Shown here piece by piece: positions 1-6,183 of a stretch of 10,492 nucleotides of DNA. The notes under the pieces are model-generated. The model did no database searches. It worked only from the letters and a program-made list of their open reading frames with translations, and was not told the origin of the DNA. The DNA is from JADKCL01 sp046050405 (GTDB taxonomy: Bacteria > Bacteroidota > Bacteroidia > J057 > JADKCL01). The stretch lies in contig JBJOPY010000243.1 of NCBI GenBank assembly GCA_046050405.1, positions 1-10,492 on the forward strand, in the 5' to 3' direction. Positions within the stretch are counted from its first letter, which is position 1. Each line of letters opens with the position of its first letter. The translations under genes were made by a program, and so were the position numbers.

Positions 1-414
1 CAGGATGAAGGCGCTCACTCCAAGGCGGAGCATGGGGTGTACCGTGGTATATTCTCCTTGGACGCTTGAATTCTTGGCATTTCCCGCCGCAAGGTAGAGG
101 ATGGCATAGAGGCAGAACCCGGAAACGGCTACCAAGACCAGCCGAAGGTTGATGTGCCTGGCCTTTTTGACAACCTTTTTCTTTCGCACCACATGCCCCA
201 CGATCCAAGCCAGATAGAAGTAAAGCCCCACCATCGCCGCCCCGGCAGCGATCGTTATGCACAGATAGGGGTTCCATTGCGTGTACTCGTACAGGGTCAC
301 CGCCCCCCGAAGCAGCAGGAAAAACGGCATCACCCATCCGACGATGAACTTGAGGGGCCATAGCAGGAAGGCGAGTATGGGGAGGGATCCGCTCGGTTTC
401 TTCCTTGCAGCCAT
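1..414 (-). CDS. Partial three-helix inner-membrane protein of unknown function (3' end outside window)
   Basis: Reading the minus strand from the ATG at 414 gives 138 codons without a stop before the window ends, so the C-terminus is missing. The start MAARKKPSG is basic. Three hydrophobic stretches follow, at about residues 11-36, 51-76 and 90-111. A very basic loop (RKKKVVKKARH, 77-87) lies between the second and third and is probably cytoplasmic. After the third helix comes a polar segment with GEYTTVHPMLRLGVSAFIL at about 120-138; its HPMLRL core looks like a conserved motif, but I cannot name the family. The ATG lies 3 bp after the hpt stop codon, so the two genes are almost certainly co-transcribed. 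The reading frame is clear from codon continuity and the membrane pattern. No function can be assigned from the visible part. Confidence 0.8.
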   Translation of the reverse strand, partial: MAARKKPSGSLPILAFLLWPLKFIVGWVMPFFLLLRGAVTLYEYTQWNPYLCITIAAGAAMVGLYFYLAWIVGHVVRKKKVVKKARHINLRLVLVAVSGFCLYAILYLAAGNAKNSSVQGEYTTVHPMLRLGVSAFIL

Positions 415-417
415 GGA

Positions 418-957
418 TCAGGGTTTCAGGCTGTAGATCGCACGAAGGTTGCGGCCGCGCTCCGCGTAGTCCAGTCCATAGCCGACGACGAATGTACCGG
501 GGATGCGGAAGCAGTAATATTCCGGCGGGGTCTCCAACAGATACATTTCTTGCTTGAACAGGAGGGTGGCGGTGCGCACTGACCTCGCACCCTTGTGGAG
601 GAGGTCGCCCCGGAGCCACTCCAGGGTACGTCCGGTATCCACGATGTCCTCCACGATGAGGATGTCCCGGTTCTCGGGACTGTTCAGCAAGTCAAGCAAC
701 ACCCGCATCTGGCCGGTGCTCTGCGTGCCACCGTGGTAGGATGACAGCCGAACGAACTGCACCTCAGGATCCCAGTTCAGGTGACGCACCAAGTCGGCGG
801 TGAAAATGAAGGCGCCATTCAGCACCGATACGACCAGCGGATCCTTGCCGCTGTAATCCCGATTGAGCTGACGGCCAAGGTCGGCGATGCGGGACTGGAT
901 GTTCTCCTCGGAAAGGAAGCCTTGAAATGTTTTGTCAAAGATGCGGATTTCCTTCAT
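418..957 (-). CDS. hpt: Hypoxanthine phosphoribosyltransferase (purine salvage)
   Basis: This cytoplasmic enzyme joins hypoxanthine (often also guanine) to PRPP to give IMP or GMP plus pyrophosphate. Translation from the ATG at 957 gives 179 residues, the usual length of bacterial HPRTs. The PRPP-binding signature ILIVEDIVDTGRT is at 99-111. The N-terminal LNGA segment that binds pyrophosphate is at 46-49, and the flexible active-site loop SSYHGGTQS is at 72-80. A Lys near 135 (LLFKQ) and the C-terminal VVGYGLDYAERGRN (157-170), which carries the Asp that binds magnesium, complete the active site. The frame stays open upstream to an ATG at 1065 (36 extra codons), but that extension is not HPRT-like, so I chose MKEIRIFDK as the N-terminus. 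No Shine-Dalgarno sequence is visible. The gene is divergent from purF and is followed at 3 bp by a membrane protein. Confidence 0.95.
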   Translation of the reverse strand: MKEIRIFDKTFQGFLSEENIQSRIADLGRQLNRDYSGKDPLVVSVLNGAFIFTADLVRHLNWDPEVQFVRLSSYHGGTQSTGQMRVLLDLLNSPENRDILIVEDIVDTGRTLEWLRGDLLHKGARSVRTATLLFKQEMYLLETPPEYYCFRIPGTFVVGYGLDYAERGRNLRAIYSLKP

Positions 958-1165
958 GGGGTGAAAAATCAGCTGCGAAGATAGAGAAAGCTGGGCAATG
1001 CCAGCCCGAACGGCTGCCCACCGGATTCCCATCCCTGGCATCCCCAAGGTTGGTTTTGAAGACATGGCGGGTGAGGATCAGGTCCGCCCAATGGAGGTGA
1101 AAGGTGCGACGGTGGTCGGACTGGAGGGAGGGGAGTTCACGAATGCCGCGAATTCATATTTCCCG

Positions 1166-1181
1166 CCTTTGTGAACAAAGG
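1166..1181. promoter_or_regulatory. Inverted repeat, possible operator, upstream of purF
   Basis: CCTTTG-TGAA-CAAAGG is a perfect 6-bp-arm inverted repeat. It sits 2 bp upstream of the TAATTTTG element at 1184-1191, between where the -33 and -7 elements would lie. A protein bound here would block RNA polymerase, so an operator is a fair guess. No regulator gene is nearby, and the repeat resembles no operator I can name. It lacks a T-run and precedes the gene, so it is not a terminator. Confidence 0.4.
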
Positions 1182-1183
1182 AT

Positions 1184-1191
1184 TAATTTTG
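1184..1191 (+). promoter_or_regulatory. Bacteroidota-type -7 promoter element for purF
   Basis: TAATTTTG matches the Bacteroidota -7 consensus TAnnTTTG exactly. It would place the transcription start near 1195-1198, giving a leader of roughly 35 nt before the GTG at 1233. A clear TTG -33 element at the usual spacing of about 19-21 bp is absent: only a T-run around 1159-1161 is there, and the nearest TTTG (1168-1171) is too close. Confidence 0.6.
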
Positions 1192-1221
1192 CGCTACGAG
1201 ATAGAAGTAGTACCTGATTCC

Positions 1222-1227
1222 GAGGGA
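1222..1227 (+). promoter_or_regulatory. Possible ribosome binding site deciding the GTG start of purF
   Basis: GAGGGA ends 5 nt before the GTG at 1233. It is one of the few Shine-Dalgarno-like sequences in the window. An in-frame TGA at 1215-1217 blocks any start further upstream, so GTG 1233 is the only sensible start that keeps the residues before the catalytic Cys. Confidence 0.45.
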
Positions 1228-1232
1228 CAAAA

Positions 1233-3134
1233 GTGTCTGACGCAATTAAGCACGAGTGTGGAGTGGGTCTGATCCGCCTGCTCAAACCGCTCAAATATTA
1301 TCAGGAGAAGTACGGTTCGCCGCTCTGGGGTCTGAACAAGATGTACCTCCTGATGGAAAAACAGCACAACCGTGGTCAAGACGGGGCAGGGCTCGCCTCC
1401 GTCAAGATCCAGGCTCCGGCAGGCCAGCCCTACCTCCACCGCAAACGCAACAACTCCACCTCACCCTGGCAGTCGCTCTTCAATGGCATCCAAGAGGAGA
1501 TGAAAGCCCTTGCACAGAAGTTTCCCGGCATCGAAAAAGACCCCGATCTGCTCCACAGGCATTTCGGGTTTTCCGGAGAATTGCTGCTCGGACACCTCCG
1601 CTATGGCACGCATGGGGACAACGCCATCGAATCCTGCCACCCTGTGGTGCGCAACAACAGCTGGCGCAGCCGCACCCTGGCCGTTGCCGGAAACTTCAAT
1701 CTCACCAACGTGGATGATCTCTTCCAGTACCTCGTCGACCTGGGGCAGCATCCACGCTACCTCACTGACACGGAAACCGTCATGGAGAGGATCGGACACT
1801 TCCTGGACCAGGAAAACCAAGCCTTGTTCGACAAGTACAAGGCGCAAGGCAAAAACAATTTTGAAATTTCCCATCTGATCGCGGAGAACCTCGACATCCG
1901 GCGCATCATGCAACGGGCGGCCAAACGCTGGGATGGCGGCTATACCATGGGCGGCGTGGTCGGCTGCGGAGATGGCTTCGTGGCGCGTGACCCCCACGGC
2001 ATCCGGCCGGCATACCATTACATCTGTGATGAGTTCGTGGTCGTAGCCTCCGAGCGGCCAGCCATTGCAACCGTATTCGGGATCGACTACGACGAAATCA
2101 TGGAACTGGAGCCAGGCCATGTAATCACCGTCAAGGCTGACGGTCAAGTCATCAACAAGGCCTTCACGGAGGAGAAGGAAAAGAAAAGCTGTTCCTTTGA
2201 ACGCATTTACTTCTCCCGGGGGAATGACCCCGACATCTACCGCGAGCGGCTCGCATTGGGCGACCTGCTCGTGCCGAAGATCCTGGCGTCCGTGAACCAC
2301 GACCTGGAAAACACGGTCTTCGGCTACATCCCCAATACAGCCGAGATGGCATTCTGGGGCATGATCAAGGGGGTGGAAACATATATGATCGCCGAGAAAA
2401 TCCGCAAGCTGCGCGAGCTGAATGGAAAGGCGACCGATGCCCAAATGGTGGAGGTCTTGAGCACAAGGCCCCGGGTCGAGAAAGTGGTGCTCAAGGACAT
2501 CAAGCTGCGCACCTTCATCACCGACGACAGCACACGCGACGACCTCGTCGCGCATGTGTACGACATCACCCAGGGCACCATACGCCCGGGAAAGGACACT
2601 TTCGTCTGCATTGACGACTCGATCGTGCGCGGAACGACCTTGAAGAAAAGCATTCTCGGCATCCTGGCACAGCTCAAGCCCAAGAAGATCGTGATCGTCT
2701 CCTCGGGACCGCAGATTCGCTATCCGGACTGCTATGGCATCGACATGAGCCAGATCGGACGCTTCATCGCCTTCGAGGCCGCCATCGCCCTGCTCAATGA
2801 CCGTGGCTTGTACGGCATCATCCACCAGGTTTATCGGGAATGCCTCGCCATGAAACAGGCCGGCCTCCTGGAGAGCAGAAACGCCGTCAAGGCCATTTAC
2901 GATCCATTCTCCGAAGATGAGATTTCGCGCAAAATTTCCGACCTGCTCAAGCCGGAGGGAATCAGCTGCAAGGTGGACATCGTCTTTCAGCCGCTCGAAA
3001 ACCTTCCCAAGGCCATTCCCAACCATCGCGGAGATTGGTATTTTTCCGGAAACTACCCTACCCCGGGAGGAAACCGGGTTGTGAACCAGGCATTTATCAA
3101 CTACATCGAAGGCAAAAGCAACCGCGCCTACTAG
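1233..3134 (+). CDS. purF: Amidophosphoribosyltransferase, long Bacteroidota-type form
   Basis: The enzyme makes 5-phosphoribosylamine from PRPP and glutamine, the first committed step of purine synthesis. The N-terminal half is a class II (Ntn) glutaminase. Its nucleophile is Cys9 in KHECGVGL, so residues 1-8 should be removed as a propeptide. QHNRGQDGAG (44-53), HLRYGTHG (121-128), GNFNLTN (153-159) and RDPHGIRP (252-259) are the expected glutamine-site motifs. The C-terminal half is a type I phosphoribosyltransferase with ERIYFSRGNDPDIYRERL (323-340), the PRPP loop FVCIDDSIVRGTT (457-469) and GPQIRYPDCYGIDM (492-505). At 633 residues it is much longer than the roughly 500 of E. coli PurF. 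Extra sequence lies between residues 54 and 120 and around 185-225, and a tail follows the transferase domain. Bacteroidota can carry both a short and a long paralogue, so this may not be the only purF. The start is GTG. hpt is divergent upstream. Confidence 0.92.
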   Translation: MSDAIKHECGVGLIRLLKPLKYYQEKYGSPLWGLNKMYLLMEKQHNRGQDGAGLASVKIQAPAGQPYLHRKRNNSTSPWQSLFNGIQEEMKALAQKFPGIEKDPDLLHRHFGFSGELLLGHLRYGTHGDNAIESCHPVVRNNSWRSRTLAVAGNFNLTNVDDLFQYLVDLGQHPRYLTDTETVMERIGHFLDQENQALFDKYKAQGKNNFEISHLIAENLDIRRIMQRAAKRWDGGYTMGGVVGCGDGFVARDPHGIRPAYHYICDEFVVVASERPAIATVFGIDYDEIMELEPGHVITVKADGQVINKAFTEEKEKKSCSFERIYFSRGNDPDIYRERLALGDLLVPKILASVNHDLENTVFGYIPNTAEMAFWGMIKGVETYMIAEKIRKLRELNGKATDAQMVEVLSTRPRVEKVVLKDIKLRTFITDDSTRDDLVAHVYDITQGTIRPGKDTFVCIDDSIVRGTTLKKSILGILAQLKPKKIVIVSSGPQIRYPDCYGIDMSQIGRFIAFEAAIALLNDRGLYGIIHQVYRECLAMKQAGLLESRNAVKAIYDPFSEDEISRKISDLLKPEGISCKVDIVFQPLENLPKAIPNHRGDWYFSGNYPTPGGNRVVNQAFINYIEGKSNRAY

Positions 3135-3198
3135 GGCGGATACCGTTCCAGGGAACCTTGGAGGATGGTGGCTGAAACAAACAAAAACCACCCATCAA

Positions 3199-3230
3199 TT
3201 GTCAGGAAAATTGAACGATCCATAATTTTG
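3199..3230 (+). promoter_or_regulatory. Bacteroidota-type promoter for the GroES-family gene
   Basis: TTG at 3199-3201 and TAATTTTG at 3223-3230 are separated by 21 bp, which fits the Bacteroidota -33/-7 arrangement. This is the most complete promoter in the window. The predicted transcription start (about 3234-3237) falls on or just before the cluster of in-frame ATGs at 3234, 3240 and 3246, so the mRNA would be leaderless or have a leader of only a few bases. Confidence 0.65.
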
Positions 3231-3239
3231 CAGATGAGT

Positions 3240-3629
3240 ATGGCAATGCACGATAGCCCCGCCAAGAAGCTTTCCAAACTGATCGTGGTCGGCGACAAGG
3301 TCTTGATCAAACCCAAGGCAGAGACGGAGCGCACCAGGGGCGGCCTGTTCCTTCCCCCCGGCGTGGAGGAAAAAGAGGAAATCGGATGGGGCTGGATCAT
3401 GAAAATCGGCCCCGGATACCCAATTCTCGTTTCACCGGATGACAGCTATGAGCCTTGGAAGGCCCCTGATGAGCGGGTCAAATATGTCCCGCTCCTGGCC
3501 AAGGCAGGCGATCTGGCCATCTTCATCAAGCGTGCTTCCTTCGAGGTCATTTATGAGGACGAGAAGTATTTCATCGTGCCGCATGCATCCATCCTCATGC
3601 TCGAACGTGACGAAGATCTTATCGGTTGA
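3240..3629 (+). CDS. GroES-family co-chaperone-like protein
   Basis: This is a 129-residue protein with the GroES fold pattern. LIVVGDKVLIKPK (14-26) matches the first strands. TRGGLFLPPG (32-41) corresponds to the GroES mobile loop, with LFL in place of the IVL tripeptide that touches GroEL. WGWIMKIGPG (50-59) matches the GEVLAVGxG turn, and AGDLAIFIKRASFEVIYEDEKYFIV (89-113) the C-terminal strands. Normal GroES has about 97 residues; the extra length is an insertion at about 61-84 (SPDDSYEPWKAPDERV). No groEL gene adjoins, so this is probably a second GroES-like protein rather than the main chaperonin cap; its partner is unknown. The frame is open to an ATG at 3165, but a good promoter lies inside that extension. 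ATG 3234, 3240 and 3246 are all possible, and I chose 3240 as a compromise between promoter position and the family start. The reductase gene begins 6 bp after the stop. Confidence 0.85.
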   Translation: MAMHDSPAKKLSKLIVVGDKVLIKPKAETERTRGGLFLPPGVEEKEEIGWGWIMKIGPGYPILVSPDDSYEPWKAPDERVKYVPLLAKAGDLAIFIKRASFEVIYEDEKYFIVPHASILMLERDEDLIG

Positions 3630-3635
3630 TACCCC

Positions 3636-4160
3636 ATGAAACGCACCATCCACATCGCCACCAGCCTGGACGGCTTCGTCGCCGACATCGACAATGGCAT
3701 CCAATGGCTGAATGCGCTATCCACCCATCCGGAAACCTCGGCCAGGATTCTTCCCTTCATCGCCTCGGTGGATGGGACGGTCATGGGTCGCATCACCTAT
3801 GAAACCTGCCTTGCGTTTCCAGAATGGCCTTTTCCGGGCAAACATTGCCTGGTGGTGACGCGGTCCCAGGCGCAACCCGCCACTCCGACGACAACCTTTG
3901 TCCTGCCCCAAGACATCGTCGCCCGGGCGGAAGCACTGGGGATCGAAAAGCTATGGATCGTCGGGGGAGGACAGCTGAACGGTTATATGATCAGCCGGGG
4001 ATGGGTGGACGAACTCATCGTCACCGTGGCTCCGATTCTGCTCGGAAAGGGAGAGTCGCTCGCACCTACGCTCGAAAGCCACCAGCGCCTGCACCTGCGC
4101 GAAGTCCATCCGCTGGCGGATGGGTTCGTGGAACTGTGCTACGGATTGCGTCAGAACTAG
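3636..4160 (+). CDS. Dihydrofolate reductase-fold protein (RibD C-terminal type)
   Basis: This 174-residue protein belongs to the broad family of small NADPH-dependent reductases related to the RibD C-terminal domain and to DHFR. The signs are ATSLDGFVAD (8-17), the VMGRITYE helix start (49-56), KLWIVGGGQLNG (105-116) with the Gly-rich cofactor turn, and DELIVTVAPILLGKGESL (125-142), a very typical RibD-C stretch. There is no deaminase domain, so it is not a full RibD. The substrate cannot be told; folate or riboflavin precursor reduction is possible, but many such proteins are uncharacterised. It lies 6 bp downstream of the GroES-like gene on the same strand, without its own visible promoter or Shine-Dalgarno sequence, and is probably co-transcribed. 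It converges on the outer-membrane-type gene with only 9 bp between stops. Confidence 0.88.
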   Translation: MKRTIHIATSLDGFVADIDNGIQWLNALSTHPETSARILPFIASVDGTVMGRITYETCLAFPEWPFPGKHCLVVTRSQAQPATPTTTFVLPQDIVARAEALGIEKLWIVGGGQLNGYMISRGWVDELIVTVAPILLGKGESLAPTLESHQRLHLREVHPLADGFVELCYGLRQN

Positions 4161-4169
4161 GCCATTTCC

Positions 4170-4847
4170 TCAGAGTCCGATTCCGATCTGAAATCCGATC
4201 TTGGGATAGACGCCATTGTAGCCTGGTTCGATGACAGAGATGTTGGTGCCGGTGCGGATCTGACCGAACGAGCGCTTGATTCCTCCTCCGGTGTATAAAT
4301 CCATGAAAAAACGATTCCCCATGGCAATCTGCACCCCGAGGATCACTCCGCCCGCCAGCTCATTGAGGCTTTCTGTCTGGGTGGTGTTCTGTTGGGTGAA
4401 ATAGTCCCATACCGAAACTGTACGCTGAAGCAATCGGTGCGAGGCATAGGGGCCGGCATAGAAGCCCTTGAAATACCAGACTTCGCGTCCGTTTCTGGAG
4501 AAGTTTTGGGGAGGAACAAGGTACAGGCGGTACTGCAACTCCTCCTGCACCCCAAACTCCGGCGAAGACCCCACGTAATCGTATTCCTGACTCGACCGGG
4601 AATGCAAGCCCACACTCAGCATCAGGCTGCTTTTTTCCTCCCTGATCATTCGCTCGTAACTGAGCAGGAAGGTTCCCCCGATGAAATGAAAAGGACTGAT
4701 CTTCAAGATACTCTTCACAGGGGGCTTTTCCTCTTCCTTGGGCGGAACCCTGGGCTGCGCAAAAGCAAGACCGCTCGTCACCAGCAAGACCAGGGGGGCG
4801 GAAAAAATCCACCTTGGGAGAAAATCAAGTTTCGGTTTTAACATCAT
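4170..4847 (-). CDS. Exported protein, probable small outer-membrane beta-barrel
   Basis: This 225-residue protein has a long signal peptide: a basic start, a hydrophobic core at about 15-28 and a likely cut after AFA (30). A short Pro/Glu/Lys-rich linker (31-44) follows. The mature part alternates hydrophobic and polar residues in a way that suggests barrel strands, for example FHFIGGTFLLSYERMI, SLMLSVGLHS, WYFKGFYAGPYASHR, AGGVILGVQIAMG and the final YPKIGFQIGIGL. That pattern resembles DUF3575-like and other small Bacteroidota outer-membrane proteins. I recognise no catalytic motif. The ATG at 4847 (next codon also ATG) lies 4 bp after the stop of the upstream lipoprotein gene, so the two form an operon and may work together at the outer membrane. 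The role is unknown. Confidence 0.8.
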   Translation of the reverse strand: MMLKPKLDFLPRWIFSAPLVLLVTSGLAFAQPRVPPKEEEKPPVKSILKISPFHFIGGTFLLSYERMIREEKSSLMLSVGLHSRSSQEYDYVGSSPEFGVQEELQYRLYLVPPQNFSRNGREVWYFKGFYAGPYASHRLLQRTVSVWDYFTQQNTTQTESLNELAGGVILGVQIAMGNRFFMDLYTGGGIKRSFGQIRTGTNISVIEPGYNGVYPKIGFQIGIGL

Positions 4848-4851
4848 GTTC

Positions 4852-6018
4852 TTATTGGTTTAAAAACGTCAAATAAATATCTGTGCCACCATTTCCATAG
4901 CTGGACGTCTCACCGAGCAAGGCCACCCTCCCGTCGGAAAGCAAGGCGAGGTCGCGCAATCGCTCTGCTCCAGAGCCTCCCGCGTCTGCAACGCTCACAT
5001 CGTTTGCCAGGCCGTCACACACCACCACCCTGTAGTTGGAATTGGAATGACCCATATGATGTGAAAAATCCTCGTCATGTCCAGCGAATACGATCCTATG
5101 GTCCAAGGTTTCGACCACCCGCAAGTAGGAGGGGGAATCGTAGCGCAACCGGAAAGATAGCATGTTCAGCGCGGAATCGGTGAGAAGAACCCCATGTCCC
5201 TGGCTGTTCATCAAGGAAAAAACCACCCGACCGTCCGACAATTGTTCCACTGCAAGCGGAACGGTGCCATAACCCACATTGATGATTTCCTTCGTTCCCA
5301 GCAATTCCCCATCACTTCCGATCCTTCCAATCTGGATTCCATCCGACCCATAGGACATGGATGCCAGCAAAAACCCAGAATCACGGGTCATGCAAAAGAG
5401 TTTGGCAGCGGGTTGTGTGCCGAGGTTCGCGTAGGCATTGGACCTGACGAGGACACCGCTTTCGTCAAAGATCATGGAAACAGGACTGCCTTCGCCTGCG
5501 AATCCCGCGAAATACTTTCCATCGGCCATCTGGTAGAAGGCTGCACCGTGCAGGGTCAACCCTGAATTGGGGACGGCAATGGACGAAATGGTTTGCCAAC
5601 GCACGTTGAATGAGGGATCCAGATCCGTAATTTGCATGAGCGAGGATCCTCCCGATTGCGGCCGGATGGTTCCCAGGATCATGTAATCGCCCATGGTGTT
5701 CCGGATGATTTTCCATCCCACCTCATCCTTCTTCCGCTCTCCGATACGCTTCGACCATTCCTCTTCACCGTTCAGGTTCACCTTGACCAACAGCATGTCA
5801 TAGTCCGCTGCCTCCTCGTCCTGGCTTCCCCCGAGGATCAAAAAACCATCCCCGTTTGGCAAGGAGGCGATAGCCCCAGCCACTTCGTTCTTTTTCCCGC
5901 CAAAGGTGTACTCCGAATCCGGAGCCGATGGCCGGGGCTGCTCATTGATGCAGCCTGACAGCAATGACCCCAGCCAGAGCCCAACCGCAGCAATGGTGAA
6001 TTTCGCACTCCGTCCCAT
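4852..6018 (-). CDS. Lipoprotein with beta-propeller-like repeats, function unknown
   Basis: This 388-residue protein starts with a lipoprotein signal: hydrophobic residues 7-20, then the lipobox LLSGC with Cys23 as the lipidation site. After Cys come INEQ, which is not a strongly acidic surface-export signal. The rest is made of repeats of about 50 residues with the pattern (G)DGFLILGG...DYDMLLVKVNLNGEEEW at about 56-88, GDYMILGTI at 110-118, and later SDGRVVFSL and SDGRVALLGETSSYGNGGTDIYLTFLN at the C-terminus. This alternation is typical of delta-60/beta-propeller-like repeat proteins common in Bacteroidota. No enzyme motif is visible, so a binding or structural role at the envelope is a guess. 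It is the first gene of a two-gene operon with the beta-barrel-like protein. A TAATTTTG element ends 4 nt before its ATG. That ATG is the only one before the lipobox, so the start is firm. Confidence 0.85.
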   Translation of the reverse strand: MGRSAKFTIAAVGLWLGSLLSGCINEQPRPSAPDSEYTFGGKKNEVAGAIASLPNGDGFLILGGSQDEEAADYDMLLVKVNLNGEEEWSKRIGERKKDEVGWKIIRNTMGDYMILGTIRPQSGGSSLMQITDLDPSFNVRWQTISSIAVPNSGLTLHGAAFYQMADGKYFAGFAGEGSPVSMIFDESGVLVRSNAYANLGTQPAAKLFCMTRDSGFLLASMSYGSDGIQIGRIGSDGELLGTKEIINVGYGTVPLAVEQLSDGRVVFSLMNSQGHGVLLTDSALNMLSFRLRYDSPSYLRVVETLDHRIVFAGHDEDFSHHMGHSNSNYRVVVCDGLANDVSVADAGGSGAERLRDLALLSDGRVALLGETSSYGNGGTDIYLTFLNQ

Positions 6019-6022
6019 TCTA

Positions 6023-6030
6023 CAAAATTA
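6023..6030 (-). promoter_or_regulatory. Bacteroidota-type -7 element directly before the lipoprotein ATG
   Basis: On the minus strand TAATTTTG is followed by TAGA and then the ATG at 6018. It matches TAnnTTTG exactly and would put the transcription start at or next to the start codon. The -33 region has only a T-run (6044-6049) beside TGG, not a clear TTG. Confidence 0.55.
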
Positions 6031-6183
6031 CGATCCTCCCGTGAAAAAACCAGAGAGAAAGACATTGACAGTGTTCCCGTCCCGGGCGCTGGCACCAGAA
6101 GCTGAAGGCGGCCAGAAATCCCAAGACGGCGAATGCGGAGAACCCTCGGAAGGGAAAGCCCGTTAAATGGGCACCGACGCAGG

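Noticed and set aside
976..983. TATCTTCG on the minus strand as a possible -7 element for hpt
   Set aside because: It is one mismatch from TAnnTTTG and lies 18 bp before the ATG, but no TTG is found at the -33 spacing, so I do not list it as a promoter.
958..1065. A 36-residue N-terminal extension of HPRT starting at ATG 1065
   Set aside because: The extension does not resemble the family, whose members start close to MKEIRIFDK, and it occupies the spacer where the hpt promoter should be.
3145..3156. GTTCC-AG-GGAAC inverted repeat after purF as a terminator
   Set aside because: The loop would be only 2 nt and no T-run follows, so it does not look like an intrinsic terminator.
1461..3191. 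A 576-codon open frame on the minus strand opposite purF
   Set aside because: It lies entirely against a confident enzyme gene and encodes a His/Val/Asp-rich sequence with no recognisable motif. Long antisense frames are expected in GC-rich codon-biased genes.
4161..4199. Possible bidirectional hairpin between the convergent reductase and barrel-protein genes (TTTC/CAGA ... TCTGAAA)
   Set aside because: The arms are short, interrupted and widely spaced, and most of the sequence is coding.
6065..6070. TTGACA as a -35 box of a sigma-70-type promoter for the SGNH gene
   Set aside because: No -10 box follows at 16-18 bp, and this phylum does not use the E. coli consensus.
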